Assembly: GCF_008039615.1 (NCBI RefSeq) | Contig: NZ_VDUZ01000004.1 | Coordinates: forward strand, 124,001 to 188,000 | Direction: 5' to 3' | Source of the DNA: Vineibacter terrae | Lineage (GTDB): Bacteria; Pseudomonadota; Alphaproteobacteria; Reyranellales; Reyranellaceae | DNA: 64,000 nucleotides | Shown here: positions 50,766 through 59,352 of the stretch, in pieces | Layout: each line of letters opens with the position of its first letter | Position numbering within the stretch: position 1 is the first letter of the stretch | The notes under the pieces: generated by a model | What the model saw: the letters and a program-made list of their open reading frames with translations, nothing else | The model's database searches: none | What the model was told of the DNA's origin: nothing | Program-made: the position numbers and the translations under genes

Positions 50766-52189
50766 TCGCGCGCCGATTCGCCATTGCCGTCGCCAGCGCC
50801 GCCGTGCTCTCGGGCTGCGCCCAGTTCACGCCCGACGGCGGCATGTCCGCCGTGCAGGACGCCGCGCGCGGCGCCATCGCCAAGGACGTGGTCAAGATCA
50901 CCAGCGAGGACGACGCGCGCCGGGCGCGCGAGCGCGTCGATGCGCTGCTGGCCGCGCCGCTGACCAGCGACAGCGCCGTGCAGGTGGCGCTGCTCAACAA
51001 CCGCGGCCTGCAGGCCGCGTACAACGACCTGGGCGTCTCCGAGGCCGACTATGTCGCCGCCAGCCTGCCGCCCAACCCGGTGGTGTCGATCGCGCGCACG
51101 GCCGGCAAGGGCAGCGTCGAGATCGAGGCCAGCATCGTGCTGAACATCCTGGCGCTGTTCACCCTGCCGGCCCGCAGCGAGATCGCCGCGCGCGAGTTCA
51201 GCCAGGCGCAGTATCGCACGGTGGAGACCACCTTCCGGCTCGCCGCCGAGACGCGGCGGGCGTGGATCCGCGCCGTCGCCGCGCAGGAGCTGGTCAACTA
51301 CCTGGTGCAGGCACGCCTGTCGGCCGAAGCCGCGGCCGACCTCATGACCAGGCTGGGCGAGACGGGCGCCGCCAGCAAGCTCGACCAGGCGCGCGCCGGC
51401 GCCTTCAACGCCGAGATCGCGGTGCAGCTGGCGCAGGCGCGCCTGCGGGCGCGCACCGACCGCGAGGCGCTGATCAGGGCGCTGGGCGCCTGGGGCAAGG
51501 ACATCGACTTCAAGCTGCCGGCGAGCCTGCCGCCGCTGCCGCGCAATCTCGATCCGGCCACCAACGTCGAGGTCGAGGCGATCCAGCGGCGCGTCGACGT
51601 GCTGATGGCCCGCCGCGAGCTCGATGCGACGGCCAAGGCGCTGGGCCTGACGCAGGCCACGCGCTACATCTCGCTGCTCGAGCTGGGCGGCGGCGGCACC
51701 TTCGAGCGCAGCAAGGGCGCCGAAGGCACCGAACGGTCGCACAAGCTGGGGCCGGAGCTGGGGCTCGAGATCCCGATCTTCGACTTCGGCGAGACCGGCG
51801 TGCGCCGGGCGCGCGAGGCCTATCTGCGGTCGTTGAACCGGCTGGCGGAGAAGGCCGTCAACGTGCGCTCGCAGGCCCGGGCCGCCCAGCAGGCGTACCG
51901 CGCCTCCTACGAGATCGCGCGCCGCTACCAGACCAGCGTGCTGCCGCTGCGCAAGATCGTCTCGGACGAGGCGCTGCTGCGCTACAACGGCATGCTCATC
52001 GACGTCTTCGAGCTCCTGACCACGGTGCGCGAGAGCATCGCCAGCAGCATGGCCGCGATCGAGGCGCGGCGCGACTTCCTGCTGGCCGACGTCGACTTCC
52101 AGGCAGCGATCATCGGCGGCGGCGCCGGCAGCGGTGGCGGCAGCGGCGAGAGCGCCGCGCCGGCTGCCGTGTCCGCCGCCGCCCACTGA
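50762..52189 (+). CDS. TolC-family outer-membrane factor (CusC-like lipoprotein)
   Basis: 475 residues. Lipobox VLSGC, then the two OEP repeats: NNRGLQAAYNDLGVSEADYV and FTLPARSEIAAREFSQAQYR, RETRRAW-type helices, and YRASYEIARRYQTSVLPLRK late. Forms the trimeric exit channel for an RND pump, here most likely CusBA encoded 40 kb away. GTG start at 50762 overlaps the lipoprotein stop. The C-terminal Gly/Ser/Ala stretch is low complexity. Confidence 0.88.
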   Translation: MIARRFAIAVASAAVLSGCAQFTPDGGMSAVQDAARGAIAKDVVKITSEDDARRARERVDALLAAPLTSDSAVQVALLNNRGLQAAYNDLGVSEADYVAASLPPNPVVSIARTAGKGSVEIEASIVLNILALFTLPARSEIAAREFSQAQYRTVETTFRLAAETRRAWIRAVAAQELVNYLVQARLSAEAAADLMTRLGETGAASKLDQARAGAFNAEIAVQLAQARLRARTDREALIRALGAWGKDIDFKLPASLPPLPRNLDPATNVEVEAIQRRVDVLMARRELDATAKALGLTQATRYISLLELGGGGTFERSKGAEGTERSHKLGPELGLEIPIFDFGETGVRRAREAYLRSLNRLAEKAVNVRSQARAAQQAYRASYEIARRYQTSVLPLRKIVSDEALLRYNGMLIDVFELLTTVRESIASSMAAIEARRDFLLADVDFQAAIIGGGAGSGGGSGESAAPAAVSAAAH

Positions 52190-52206
52190 GTGACGGAGAC
52201 CATCCC

Positions 52207-53604
52207 ATGAGCATCTCACGACGCAATCTGATGGAAGCCTCGGGCCTGGCGCTGCTGGGCGCGGCCGCGGTCAGCGGCCGCGTGCAGGCGCAATCGATCC
52301 CCGAGGCGCCGGTCATGGACAAGCCCGCGACGCAGCCGCCGCTGGTGCCCACCAGCGGCGTCGACTACCAGCCGGTGGTCACGCTGAACGGCTGGACCCT
52401 GCCGTGGCGCATGAACAACGGCTGGAAGGAGTTCCACCTCGTGGCCGAGCCGGTCGTGCGCGAGTTCGCGCCCGGCATGGTGGCGCATCTGTGGGGCTAC
52501 AACGGCCAGGCGCCGGGCCCCACGATCGAGGCGGTCGAGGGCGACAAGGTGCGCATCTTCGTCACCAACAGGCTGCCCGAGCACACCACGATCCACTGGC
52601 ACGGCATCATCCTGCCGTCTGGCATGGACGGCGTCGGCGGGTTGACGCAGCCGCACATCAGGCCGGGCAAGACCTTCGTCTACGAGTTCGAGCTCAAGAA
52701 GAGCGGCACGTTCATGTACCACCCGCACGCCGACGAGATGGTGCAGATGGCCATGGGCATGATGGGCATGCTCATCGTGCACCCGCGCGATCCAAAGTTC
52801 CGGCGCGTCGATCGCGATTTCGTCTTCATCATGAGTGCCTACGACATCGAGCCCGGCAGCTACATGCCGAAGGTCGCCGAGATGACCGACTTCAACATGT
52901 GGACCTGGAACAGCCGCGTGTTCCCGGGCATCGACGTGCTGCCCATCCGGCTCAACGACCGCATCCGGGTGCGCATCGCCAACCTCACCATGACCAACCA
53001 TCCCATCCACGTCCACGGCCACGACGTGCGCGTGAGCTGCACCGACGGCGGCTGGGTTCCCGAGAGCGCGCAATGGCCGGAGACCACGATCGACGTGCCG
53101 GTGGGCGCCATCCGCGCCTTCGACATGCTGGCCGACAATCCGGGCGACTGGGCGTTCCACTGCCACAAGAGCCACCATGCGATGAACGCGATGGGCCATG
53201 ACCTGCGCAACTTCGTGGGCGTCGACAAGCGTGCCGTGACGCAGAAGATCCGCCGCTTGGTGCCCGACTACATGCCGATGGGCAGCGCCGGCATGGCCGA
53301 CATGGGCGAGATGGAGATGCCGCTGCCGGCCAACACGCTGCCGATGATGACGGGCTTCGGTCCGTTCGGCCCGATCGAGATGGGCGGCATGTTCACGGTG
53401 ATGAAGATCCGCGAAGGCCTGGCGCCCAACGACTACAGCGACCCCGGCTGGTACACGCACCCCAGGGGCACGGTCGCCTACGAATGGCAGGGGCCGGCCG
53501 ACCCGGCGCCCAGGGCGCCGCAGGCGCCGCAGCCGGTGCCCAAGGTCACGGGGCCGCTGCCACGCGCCGTCAAGCCGTCCGGCGGCGGCCACAACCATCA
53601 CTGA
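52207..53604 (+). CDS. Periplasmic multicopper oxidase
   Basis: 465 residues. Tat signal (SRRNLMEASGLALLGAA). Copper ligands: HWHG (130-133), HPH (172-174), HPIHVHGH (from 265) and HCHKSHH (318-324), the usual four-block set for the T1 and trinuclear sites, although the last block is followed by MNAMGH rather than the standard spacing. A Met-rich segment (MGSAGMADMGEMEMPLPANT) near 355-375 is typical of copper-resistance oxidases that oxidise Cu(I). Follows cusC by 17 bases in the same operon. Confidence 0.9.
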   Translation: MSISRRNLMEASGLALLGAAAVSGRVQAQSIPEAPVMDKPATQPPLVPTSGVDYQPVVTLNGWTLPWRMNNGWKEFHLVAEPVVREFAPGMVAHLWGYNGQAPGPTIEAVEGDKVRIFVTNRLPEHTTIHWHGIILPSGMDGVGGLTQPHIRPGKTFVYEFELKKSGTFMYHPHADEMVQMAMGMMGMLIVHPRDPKFRRVDRDFVFIMSAYDIEPGSYMPKVAEMTDFNMWTWNSRVFPGIDVLPIRLNDRIRVRIANLTMTNHPIHVHGHDVRVSCTDGGWVPESAQWPETTIDVPVGAIRAFDMLADNPGDWAFHCHKSHHAMNAMGHDLRNFVGVDKRAVTQKIRRLVPDYMPMGSAGMADMGEMEMPLPANTLPMMTGFGPFGPIEMGGMFTVMKIREGLAPNDYSDPGWYTHPRGTVAYEWQGPADPAPRAPQAPQPVPKVTGPLPRAVKPSGGGHNHH

Positions 53605-53622
53605 TCGACACGGAGGATGGCA

Positions 53623-54102
53623 ATGCGTTCATCATCTCTTGTCTTGTCCGTCATCGCCGCGCTGGCGATGCCGGGTGTGGCGCTCGCCGGGCCGGGCGGC
53701 CATGGCCACAGCCATGCCGACACCGCCTACGGCGAGCCGGGCGATCCCAAGAAGCCGGCCCGCATCGTCCAGATCGCGATGAACGAGTCCGACGGCAAGA
53801 TGCTGTTCATCCCGGACAAGATCGAGGTGCGCCGCGGCGAGCAGATCCGCTTCATGCTGCGCAATGCCGGCGGCCAGGACCACGAGTTCGTTCTCGGCAC
53901 GCTGGAGGAGAACCTCAAGCACGGCGAGGAGATGAAGAAGAACCCGGACATGGAGCACGACGATCCGAATTCGAAGCGCCTGGCGGCGAAGAAGACGGGC
54001 GAGATCGTCTGGAAGTTCACCAAGGCAGGCACGTTCGACTTCTCGTGCCTGATCCCCGGTCACCGCGAGTCCGGCATGTTCGGCACGGTGATCGTGAAAT
54101 GA
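53623..54102 (+). CDS. Periplasmic cupredoxin
   Basis: 159 residues. Signal peptide (SVIAALAMPGVALA), His-rich linker (GPGGHGHSHADTAYG), then a plastocyanin-like fold: FIPDKIEVRRGEQIRFMLRN, DHEFVLGTLEENLKHGEEMK and the copper loop FDFSCLIPGHRESGMFG (Cys, His, Met). Binds copper as an electron or metal carrier to the adjacent oxidase. GGAGG lies 6 bases before the ATG at 53623. Confidence 0.9.
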   Translation: MRSSSLVLSVIAALAMPGVALAGPGGHGHSHADTAYGEPGDPKKPARIVQIAMNESDGKMLFIPDKIEVRRGEQIRFMLRNAGGQDHEFVLGTLEENLKHGEEMKKNPDMEHDDPNSKRLAAKKTGEIVWKFTKAGTFDFSCLIPGHRESGMFGTVIVK

Positions 54103-54104
54103 AT

Positions 54105-54205
54105 GTCATCCCGAGCGCAGCGAGGGATCTCCTGCGGAAGACGCACGGTGCGCCATTTTCGCGAGATCCCTCTCCTGAGCCTGTCGAAGGGGCGCTCGGG
54201 ATGAC
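54105..54205. repeat. REP-like palindrome, family 1 variant
   Basis: Starts 2 bases after the cupredoxin stop: GTCATCCCGAGCGCAGCGAG ... CTCCTGAGCCTGTCGAAGGG ... CGCTCGGGATGAC. It splits the copper operon just before cusF and may tune read-through or stabilise the upstream transcript. Confidence 0.85.
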
Positions 54206-54230
54206 GGGCTGACCTCAAAAGGAGACTCAC

Positions 54231-54527
54231 ATGCGCAAGCTCACCACCACGCTCATCGCGGCTGCGGCCATCACCTTCGGCGGCATGGCGGCGGCTCTTG
54301 CCCAGGCAGCGCCGGTCAACGGCCACGTCGTCAAGATCGACGAGGGCGCCGGCAAGATCACGATCAAGCACGGGCCGATCAAGAACCTCGACATGGACGC
54401 CATGACCATGGTGTTCCGGGTCAAGGACCCGGCCATGCTCAAGGCCGTGAAGGCCGGCGACAACGTCACGTTCGAGGCCGACCGCGTCAACGGCGCGATC
54501 ACGGTCACCAAGATCGAGAAGAAGTAG
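54231..54527 (+). CDS. cusF: CusF-like periplasmic copper chaperone
   Basis: 98 residues. Signal peptide (TLIAAAAITFGGMAAALAQA), then the CusF fold: VNGHVVKIDEGAGKITIKHG, PIKNLDMDAMTMVFRVKD, AGDNVTFEADRVNGAITVTK. His and the two Met of MTMVF match the Cu(I) ligands; the ligand tryptophan of E. coli CusF is replaced (LDMDAM). Hands Cu(I) to CusB. Its ribosome site AAAAGGAG is good. Confidence 0.92.
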   Translation: MRKLTTTLIAAAAITFGGMAAALAQAAPVNGHVVKIDEGAGKITIKHGPIKNLDMDAMTMVFRVKDPAMLKAVKAGDNVTFEADRVNGAITVTKIEKK

Positions 54528-54651
54528 CTCGTCCACGCCGGCGGCGGGCGCGATCCAACGGACCGCTGCTCGCCGCTCCGCCAGCGGGCAAGGCCCTGCC
54601 CGTCGCAAGGCAGACCGGTGGTAGCCAGAGCGCGTGGTTGGTGACGACGAG

Positions 54652-55401
54652 ATGCTGGACAAGCCGACTACAGCCGCGGACGGGCTGGAACCCGCCGCGC
54701 CACGCGTGCTGGTCGTCGACGACGACCCGCCGACGCGGCAGCTGGTCGTGCGCTACCTGACCGGCAACGGGATCCAGTCGCGTGGCGCGCGCGATGCGCG
54801 GGAGATGCGCGAGGCGCTGGCCGAAACCGAGTTCGACCTGATCGTGCTCGACATCATGCTGCCGGGCGTCTCGGGGCTCGATCTGTGCCGCGAGATCCGC
54901 CAGCGATCCACGATTCCGATCATCATGCTCACGGCCAAGGGCGACGAGACCGATCGGATCGTCGGCCTCGAGATCGGCGCCGACGACTACCTGTCCAAGC
55001 CGTTCAGCCCGCGCGAGCTGCTGGCGCGGACCAAGGCAGTCCTGCGCCGGCGTGACGGCACCCGGCCGCAGGCCGGCATCTTCACGTCGCGCCTGGGCTT
55101 CAGTGGCTGGACGTTGGATCTGACACGGCGCGAGCTCCTGTCACCGTCGGGCGCGGTGGTCGACCTCACGAGCGGCGAGCACGACCTGCTGGTTGCGTTC
55201 GTCGAGCATCCGCAGCGGGTGCTGTCGCGCGACCGGCTGCTGGACCTGGCGCGCAACCGGGTGGCGGCTGGCTTCGACCGCAGCGTCGACGTTCAGGTCA
55301 GCCGCCTGCGGCGCAAGATCGAGGGCGAGGGCGGCCAGCCCATGATCAAGACGGTGCGCGGCGTTGGCTACATGTTCGTCTCGGCGGTGCACAAGCTATG
55401 A
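54652..55401 (+). CDS. OmpR-family response regulator
   Basis: 249 residues. Receiver with RVLVVDDDPPTRQLVVRYL (acidic pocket), phospho-Asp in LIVLDIMLPGVSGLDLCREI, LTAKGDETDRIVGLEIGADD and the Lys of YLSKPFSPRELLAR; C-terminal winged helix (LTSGEHDLLVAFVEHPQRVL, VDVQVSRLRRKIE, IKTVRGVGYMF). Stop overlaps the kinase start (ATGA). Its place at the end of the copper cluster suggests copper control. A palindrome at 57061-57080 is a candidate site. Confidence 0.9.
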   Translation: MLDKPTTAADGLEPAAPRVLVVDDDPPTRQLVVRYLTGNGIQSRGARDAREMREALAETEFDLIVLDIMLPGVSGLDLCREIRQRSTIPIIMLTAKGDETDRIVGLEIGADDYLSKPFSPRELLARTKAVLRRRDGTRPQAGIFTSRLGFSGWTLDLTRRELLSPSGAVVDLTSGEHDLLVAFVEHPQRVLSRDRLLDLARNRVAAGFDRSVDVQVSRLRRKIEGEGGQPMIKTVRGVGYMFVSAVHKL

Positions 55402-56720
55402 CGCTGGTGCCCGATACCCTGGCTGGCCGGACGATCGCGGTCCTGCTGATCGCGCTCGGGGCCTTCCATGCCTTCAGCCTGTGGCTCTACGACGCCGGGT
55501 CGCGCGCCGAGATCGGCTACACCAACGAGCGCCAGCTGGCGGAGCGGCTGATCGCGATCAAGCGCGCCATCCATGCCGAGCCGGTCGCGGCGCGGGACCG
55601 GCTGGCGCACAGCCTCTCGGGCGGCGCCATCGAGACGCATTGGGGACCCATGAGCCTGATCGCCGACACGCACCCGCGGGATCCGGCATCGATCGCGCTC
55701 AAGGCGCATCTGATCGAGCTTGTTCCGGAGATCGCGGCCGACGGCCTGCGGATCTCGATCTCGCACGAGCGCGATATTGGTCCTACCAAGCACGCGATCG
55801 GCGTGTCGGTCCGGCTGGCGGACGCGTCCTGGATAAACTTCTCCGTGGCCGATCCGGACGGCCCATCGGCAGCGTGGTACGGGATCCTGCTGTCAACGAC
55901 CGTCATGGCGTTTGCGGTTCTCGTCGGGTCGGTGATCGTCGTCCGCAGCGTGACGGCGCCGCTGCGCGTGGTGGCGCAAGCAGCCCGGCGGCTGGGCACC
56001 GATCCCGCCGGCCCTCCCATTCTCGAGCGTGGGCCCAGGGAGGTGCGCGATGCGGCCGTGGCATTCAACGACATGCGCCGGCGCATCACGCGCCTGGTGG
56101 AGGACCGGGCGCGGACCCTGGCGGCGGTGTCGCACGACCTGCGCACACCGCTCACGCGTCTGCGCTTCCGCGCCGAAATGCTCGATGACCAGGACGCGCG
56201 GGCCAGCATCACCGCCGACCTCACGGAAATGGACGCGATGGTCGATGCGGTGCTCGCCTTCCTGCGCGGCGAGGCCGAGACCGAGGGGCTGCGGTCGACC
56301 GACCTCACCAGCTTGTGCGCCACGATCTGCGATGACCTGGCGGATCGCGGCCACGACGTGAGCCTGGCGCGCGCCGATCCGATGGTCGTGTCGGTGCGGC
56401 GCCTGATGCTGAAACGGGCCATCGGCAACCTGGTGGCCAACGGCGTGAAGCACGGCGGGCGCGTGCGCGTGTCCATCGAGGACCGCGGCGGGCAGGTGGC
56501 CGTCATCATCGACGATGACGGCCCCGGCATCCCGCCCGCCCACCTGGACGACGTGTTCGAGCCGTTCAGGCGGCTCGGCAATGCGCCGGCCCAGGAGGGG
56601 AGCGGGGTCGGGCTCGGCCTGACGGTGGCCCGCACGGCGGCGCGCGCCCATGGCGGGGACGTGCTCCTGCGCAATCGCCCCGAGGGCGGGCTACGAGCCG
56701 AGCTCGTGCTGCCTCACTGA
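55398..56720 (+). CDS. Sensor histidine kinase
   Basis: 440 residues. Two membrane helices (TIAVLLIALGAFHAFSLWLY and LLSTTVMAFAVLVGSVIVV) flank a ~135-residue periplasmic sensor, then a HAMP (VTAPLRVVAQAARRLGTDP), the H-box AAVSHDLRTPLTRLR, N-box IGNLVANGVKHG and G-boxes DDDGPGIP and GSGVGLGLTVA. Phosphorylates the response regulator encoded just upstream. The sensor has few Met or His, so copper sensing is not clear from sequence. Confidence 0.9.
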   Translation: MTLVPDTLAGRTIAVLLIALGAFHAFSLWLYDAGSRAEIGYTNERQLAERLIAIKRAIHAEPVAARDRLAHSLSGGAIETHWGPMSLIADTHPRDPASIALKAHLIELVPEIAADGLRISISHERDIGPTKHAIGVSVRLADASWINFSVADPDGPSAAWYGILLSTTVMAFAVLVGSVIVVRSVTAPLRVVAQAARRLGTDPAGPPILERGPREVRDAAVAFNDMRRRITRLVEDRARTLAAVSHDLRTPLTRLRFRAEMLDDQDARASITADLTEMDAMVDAVLAFLRGEAETEGLRSTDLTSLCATICDDLADRGHDVSLARADPMVVSVRRLMLKRAIGNLVANGVKHGGRVRVSIEDRGGQVAVIIDDDGPGIPPAHLDDVFEPFRRLGNAPAQEGSGVGLGLTVARTAARAHGGDVLLRNRPEGGLRAELVLPH

Positions 56721-56989
56721 GTCTGCTCGAGGAACTCGCGGCGATCGTGCTCGCGGAACTCCTCGGCGGCATGCGGCTGGGTGCGCGGATCCGGCCGGTC
56801 CGCCGACATGTCGAGGTAAGTCTTGCGGTCGTGGATGTGGCAGTCCGTCGACTTTGTCTCGTGGTGCTGGCATGCCGGCAACGAAGCGGCAGGCCCGGGG
56901 GAGGTCCGCGCCTGGGTTTGCGCCTGGGCCGGGGCCGTCAGCAGCGCGCCCATCACGGCAGCGACGACGATCGCGACACGGGTTCTCAT
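56714..56989 (-). CDS. Small exported protein of unknown function
   Basis: 91 residues. Signal peptide (RVAIVVAAVMGALLTAPAQA), then SLPACQHHETKSTDCHIHDR with two Cys and several His, and a charged C-terminus. GGAG lies 6 bases before the chosen ATG at 56989. It ends inside the last codons of the histidine kinase (7-bp convergent overlap) and is divergent from the porin. The His/Cys segment hints at metal binding. Confidence 0.65.
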   Translation of the reverse strand: MRTRVAIVVAAVMGALLTAPAQAQTQARTSPGPAASLPACQHHETKSTDCHIHDRKTYLDMSADRPDPRTQPHAAEEFREHDRREFLEQTQ

Positions 56990-57060
56990 TGTCATCTCCT
57001 TCGTACTCATCGAACGCTTCCGGAGATGGACATCGGCGGTAACCGCCGCGTGTCGCGTTT

Positions 57061-57080
57061 GTAACGAAATGTTTCGTTAC
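57061..57080. promoter_or_regulatory. 20-bp palindromic operator between divergent genes
   Basis: GTAACGAAA-TG-TTTCGTTAC, perfect arms, 71 bases from the small-protein start and 70 bases from the porin start. Size and location suit an OmpR-type regulator such as the one encoded at 54652. Confidence 0.65.
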
Positions 57081-57150
57081 GACCGGGAAACACTTGGGAC
57101 ACGCCGTGTCGCTAGGCTCCCCGCGTCGACACAAGAGTCGGGGGAGAAGC

Positions 57151-58386
57151 ATGAAACGTGCACTGCTGGGAACAACCGCGCTCGCGGCGTGCGGCCTGTT
57201 GACGGCACCCGTCCAGGCCGCAGATCCGATCAAGCTCGAGGTACGCGGCTATTTCCAGGCGATGATCATCATTGGCCAGGTCGGTCGCGATGTCTCTCCC
57301 ACGGGCGTGGGCCAGAGCTACCGCCCCGAGAACTTCAAGTACGAAGGCGAGATCTGGTTCACCGGCACGACGAAGCTCGACAACGGCACGTCGATGGGGA
57401 TTCGTGTCGAGCTGGAAGCCTGGTCGCAAAGCACTGGCGTCTCGGCGACAAACCCCACCGGCACGTCGCAACAGATCGACGAGGGCTACCTCTTTGCGTT
57501 CGGCGACTGGGGACGCGTCGAATTCGGCAGCACGGACGCAGCCTCATTCAAGATGGTGTACTCGTCCCCATCCGCTCTGATCGGGTGGGGATTCAACGAT
57601 CACAACTTCTGGCTCTGGGGCAACAACTTCCAGGCCAGCAACGGCGCCGGACGCGGCTTCACGATCCTCGGCACCGGGGCGTCCCAGAACGTCGGCTTCA
57701 GTGCCGACGCGAACAAGCTCACGTATTTCACGCCGAGGATGGCCGGTCTCCAGGTCGGCGTCTCCTATACACCGGCCTTTTCGGCGACCGGATCGACAGC
57801 GACATGCCAGTTCCGGTTCGGCGGCGGGAATTTCAACAATTGCCCACGAAACAACAATCTATGGCACAACGGAATCGATATCGGCGCCAACTACCTCAAC
57901 AAGTTCGGCGATGTCTCCGTGGCGCTTTATGGCGGCTACGCCACGGCCGGCTTCGACCGGGGGCCTGCCGGCGCTGGCAACGCCCCGGCGCCGTCCATCT
58001 TCGGCCGCTACAAGACCTGGGCAGCGGGCGCCCAGCTCGGCTTCGCCGGCTTCACGCTCGGCGGCGGCCTGGGCCGCGACAACATGGGCATGAAGGGCGC
58101 CAACGCGGTGCGCTGGTACACCGCCTCGCTGATGTACGAGACCGGGCCGTGGCAGCTTTCGGCCGGGTGGTGGGGCGGCCGAAACGATGACCGCACGCTC
58201 ACGCCCAGCAGCCAGAACGTGAGCGGCAAGGACAAGCTGGACTATTTGGAGGTCGGGGCCAACTACGCGCTCTCCCAGGGTATCAAGCTCACCGGCGGCG
58301 CCTTCTATTACATGGGCTCGGGCCAGTCGAAGAGCGAGAAGGCCGATACATGGGGCATTGTCTTCGGGACCGCGCTCACGTTCTGA
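57151..58386 (+). CDS. Outer-membrane porin
   Basis: 411 residues. Signal peptide (ALLGTTALAACGLLTAPVQA), then a beta-barrel with alternating strands: EVRGYFQAMIIIGQVGRDVS, DEGYLFAFGDWGRVEFGSTD (typical loop 3/eyelet region of alphaproteobacterial porins) and the closing strand WGIVFGTALTF with terminal Phe. GGGGGAGA precedes the ATG. Trimeric porin_4-type diffusion channel. Expression may respond to the nearby two-component system. A strong terminator follows. Confidence 0.9.
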   Translation: MKRALLGTTALAACGLLTAPVQAADPIKLEVRGYFQAMIIIGQVGRDVSPTGVGQSYRPENFKYEGEIWFTGTTKLDNGTSMGIRVELEAWSQSTGVSATNPTGTSQQIDEGYLFAFGDWGRVEFGSTDAASFKMVYSSPSALIGWGFNDHNFWLWGNNFQASNGAGRGFTILGTGASQNVGFSADANKLTYFTPRMAGLQVGVSYTPAFSATGSTATCQFRFGGGNFNNCPRNNNLWHNGIDIGANYLNKFGDVSVALYGGYATAGFDRGPAGAGNAPAPSIFGRYKTWAAGAQLGFAGFTLGGGLGRDNMGMKGANAVRWYTASLMYETGPWQLSAGWWGGRNDDRTLTPSSQNVSGKDKLDYLEVGANYALSQGIKLTGGAFYYMGSGQSKSEKADTWGIVFGTALTF

Positions 58387-58490
58387 CGCAATCCGAAAGC
58401 GGCGGTCCATCAGTATGCTCCGGTAACGGTGCCGCCGCTTCGCCGGATCGACGCTGATTTTCTTTCATGTTCTCTCTCTCGGCGTCGCTC

Positions 58491-58516
58491 GCGGGCCCTT
58501 CGGGGCCCGCCTTTTT
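58491..58516 (+). terminator. Rho-independent terminator of the porin gene
   Basis: Stem GCGGGCCC-TTCG-GGGCCCGC (58491-58510) with a stable UUCG loop followed by CTTTTT. Lies 105 bases after the porin stop and ends right at the stop of the convergent Crp/Fnr gene. Confidence 0.92.
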
Positions 58517-58517
58517 G

Positions 58518-59198
58518 TCAGTCGCCGAGGCGCTCGAGCCGCACCAGGTCGAGGATCCGGATCTCCCGCCGCCGGACCTCGACGATGCCTTCACTCTCCA
58601 GCCTGCTGAACTCGCGGCTGACTGCTTCCCGGTGCGAGCCGATGCGGGAGGCGATCTCATAGTGCGTCGGCGCCGGCTTGATCAGGAGGCCGCCGCGCGT
58701 CGACGCACCGCCGGTGGCCAGCTGCAGGAGCTCCTTTCGCACCCGCTCGCGCAAGCCCAGCGCGCTGACGTCGAACACCCGTTCGGACATGGCCCGCAGC
58801 TTGGCCACCAGGACCTCCAGGAGGCGGAAAGCCACGCGGCCATTGCTCTGGAGCAGCGCTGTGAACTCCGGCGCCGTCATCCGCGCCACCACGCAGGTCG
58901 ACAGCGTCACGACGGAAGAAGAGCGCGGCAGCCCATCGACCGCGGCGAACTCTCCGAAGAGGCCGCCAAGGCCGACGTCGTTGTAGGTGATCTCCCGGCC
59001 CGACGGCGAATAGCTGCTGATCCTGACGGAACCCTCCAGAACGAAGAACACATCATCCGTGCGGTCTTCCTGGCCGATGATCTGGACATGCTTGTCGTAA
59101 CGACTGATGGAGCACAGCCTGGCGAGATGCGCGAGCTCCTCTTTGGACAGGTCTTCGAACAGCGCAATGACCCGAAGCAGGCGAGCATGCGTCTCCAT
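58518..59198 (-). CDS. Crp/Fnr-family transcription regulator
   Basis: 226 residues. Cyclic-nucleotide-binding domain (VFFVLEGSVRISSYSPSGRE, GGLFGEFAAVDGLPRSSSVV: the GE...RS pocket for a cyclic nucleotide is kept), the long C helix and a Crp-type helix-turn-helix (PTHYEIASRIGSHREAVSRE). The Fnr N-terminal cysteines are absent, so no iron-sulfur sensor. The ATG at 59198 (METHARLLRV) is preferred over an upstream GTG. A class III cyclase gene lies two genes away, which makes cAMP or a relative a plausible ligand. Confidence 0.88.
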   Translation of the reverse strand: METHARLLRVIALFEDLSKEELAHLARLCSISRYDKHVQIIGQEDRTDDVFFVLEGSVRISSYSPSGREITYNDVGLGGLFGEFAAVDGLPRSSSVVTLSTCVVARMTAPEFTALLQSNGRVAFRLLEVLVAKLRAMSERVFDVSALGLRERVRKELLQLATGGASTRGGLLIKPAPTHYEIASRIGSHREAVSREFSRLESEGIVEVRRREIRILDLVRLERLGD

Positions 59199-59352
59199 GT
59201 GACGGCTGGTCCCCAAGCGTGTTGGATCAAAGCCTAGATCACACAATTATCAGCTGCAATCGAGGCTAAAATTTCACAAAGAATGCATGGATCGTCCGTA
59301 GGTTGTATGATACGTCTTCCATCTCACTGAGAGCTTGGGGGAGCTTTCAAGG

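Noticed and set aside
51262-52206. N-terminal extension of the multicopper oxidase frame
   Set aside because: The 315 extra codons are an antisense-like shadow of the TolC gene; the Tat signal at 52207 shows the true start.
56823-58190. 455-codon frame over the porin
   Set aside because: A shadow in another frame, Arg-rich; the porin frame has signal peptide, barrel pattern and terminal Phe.
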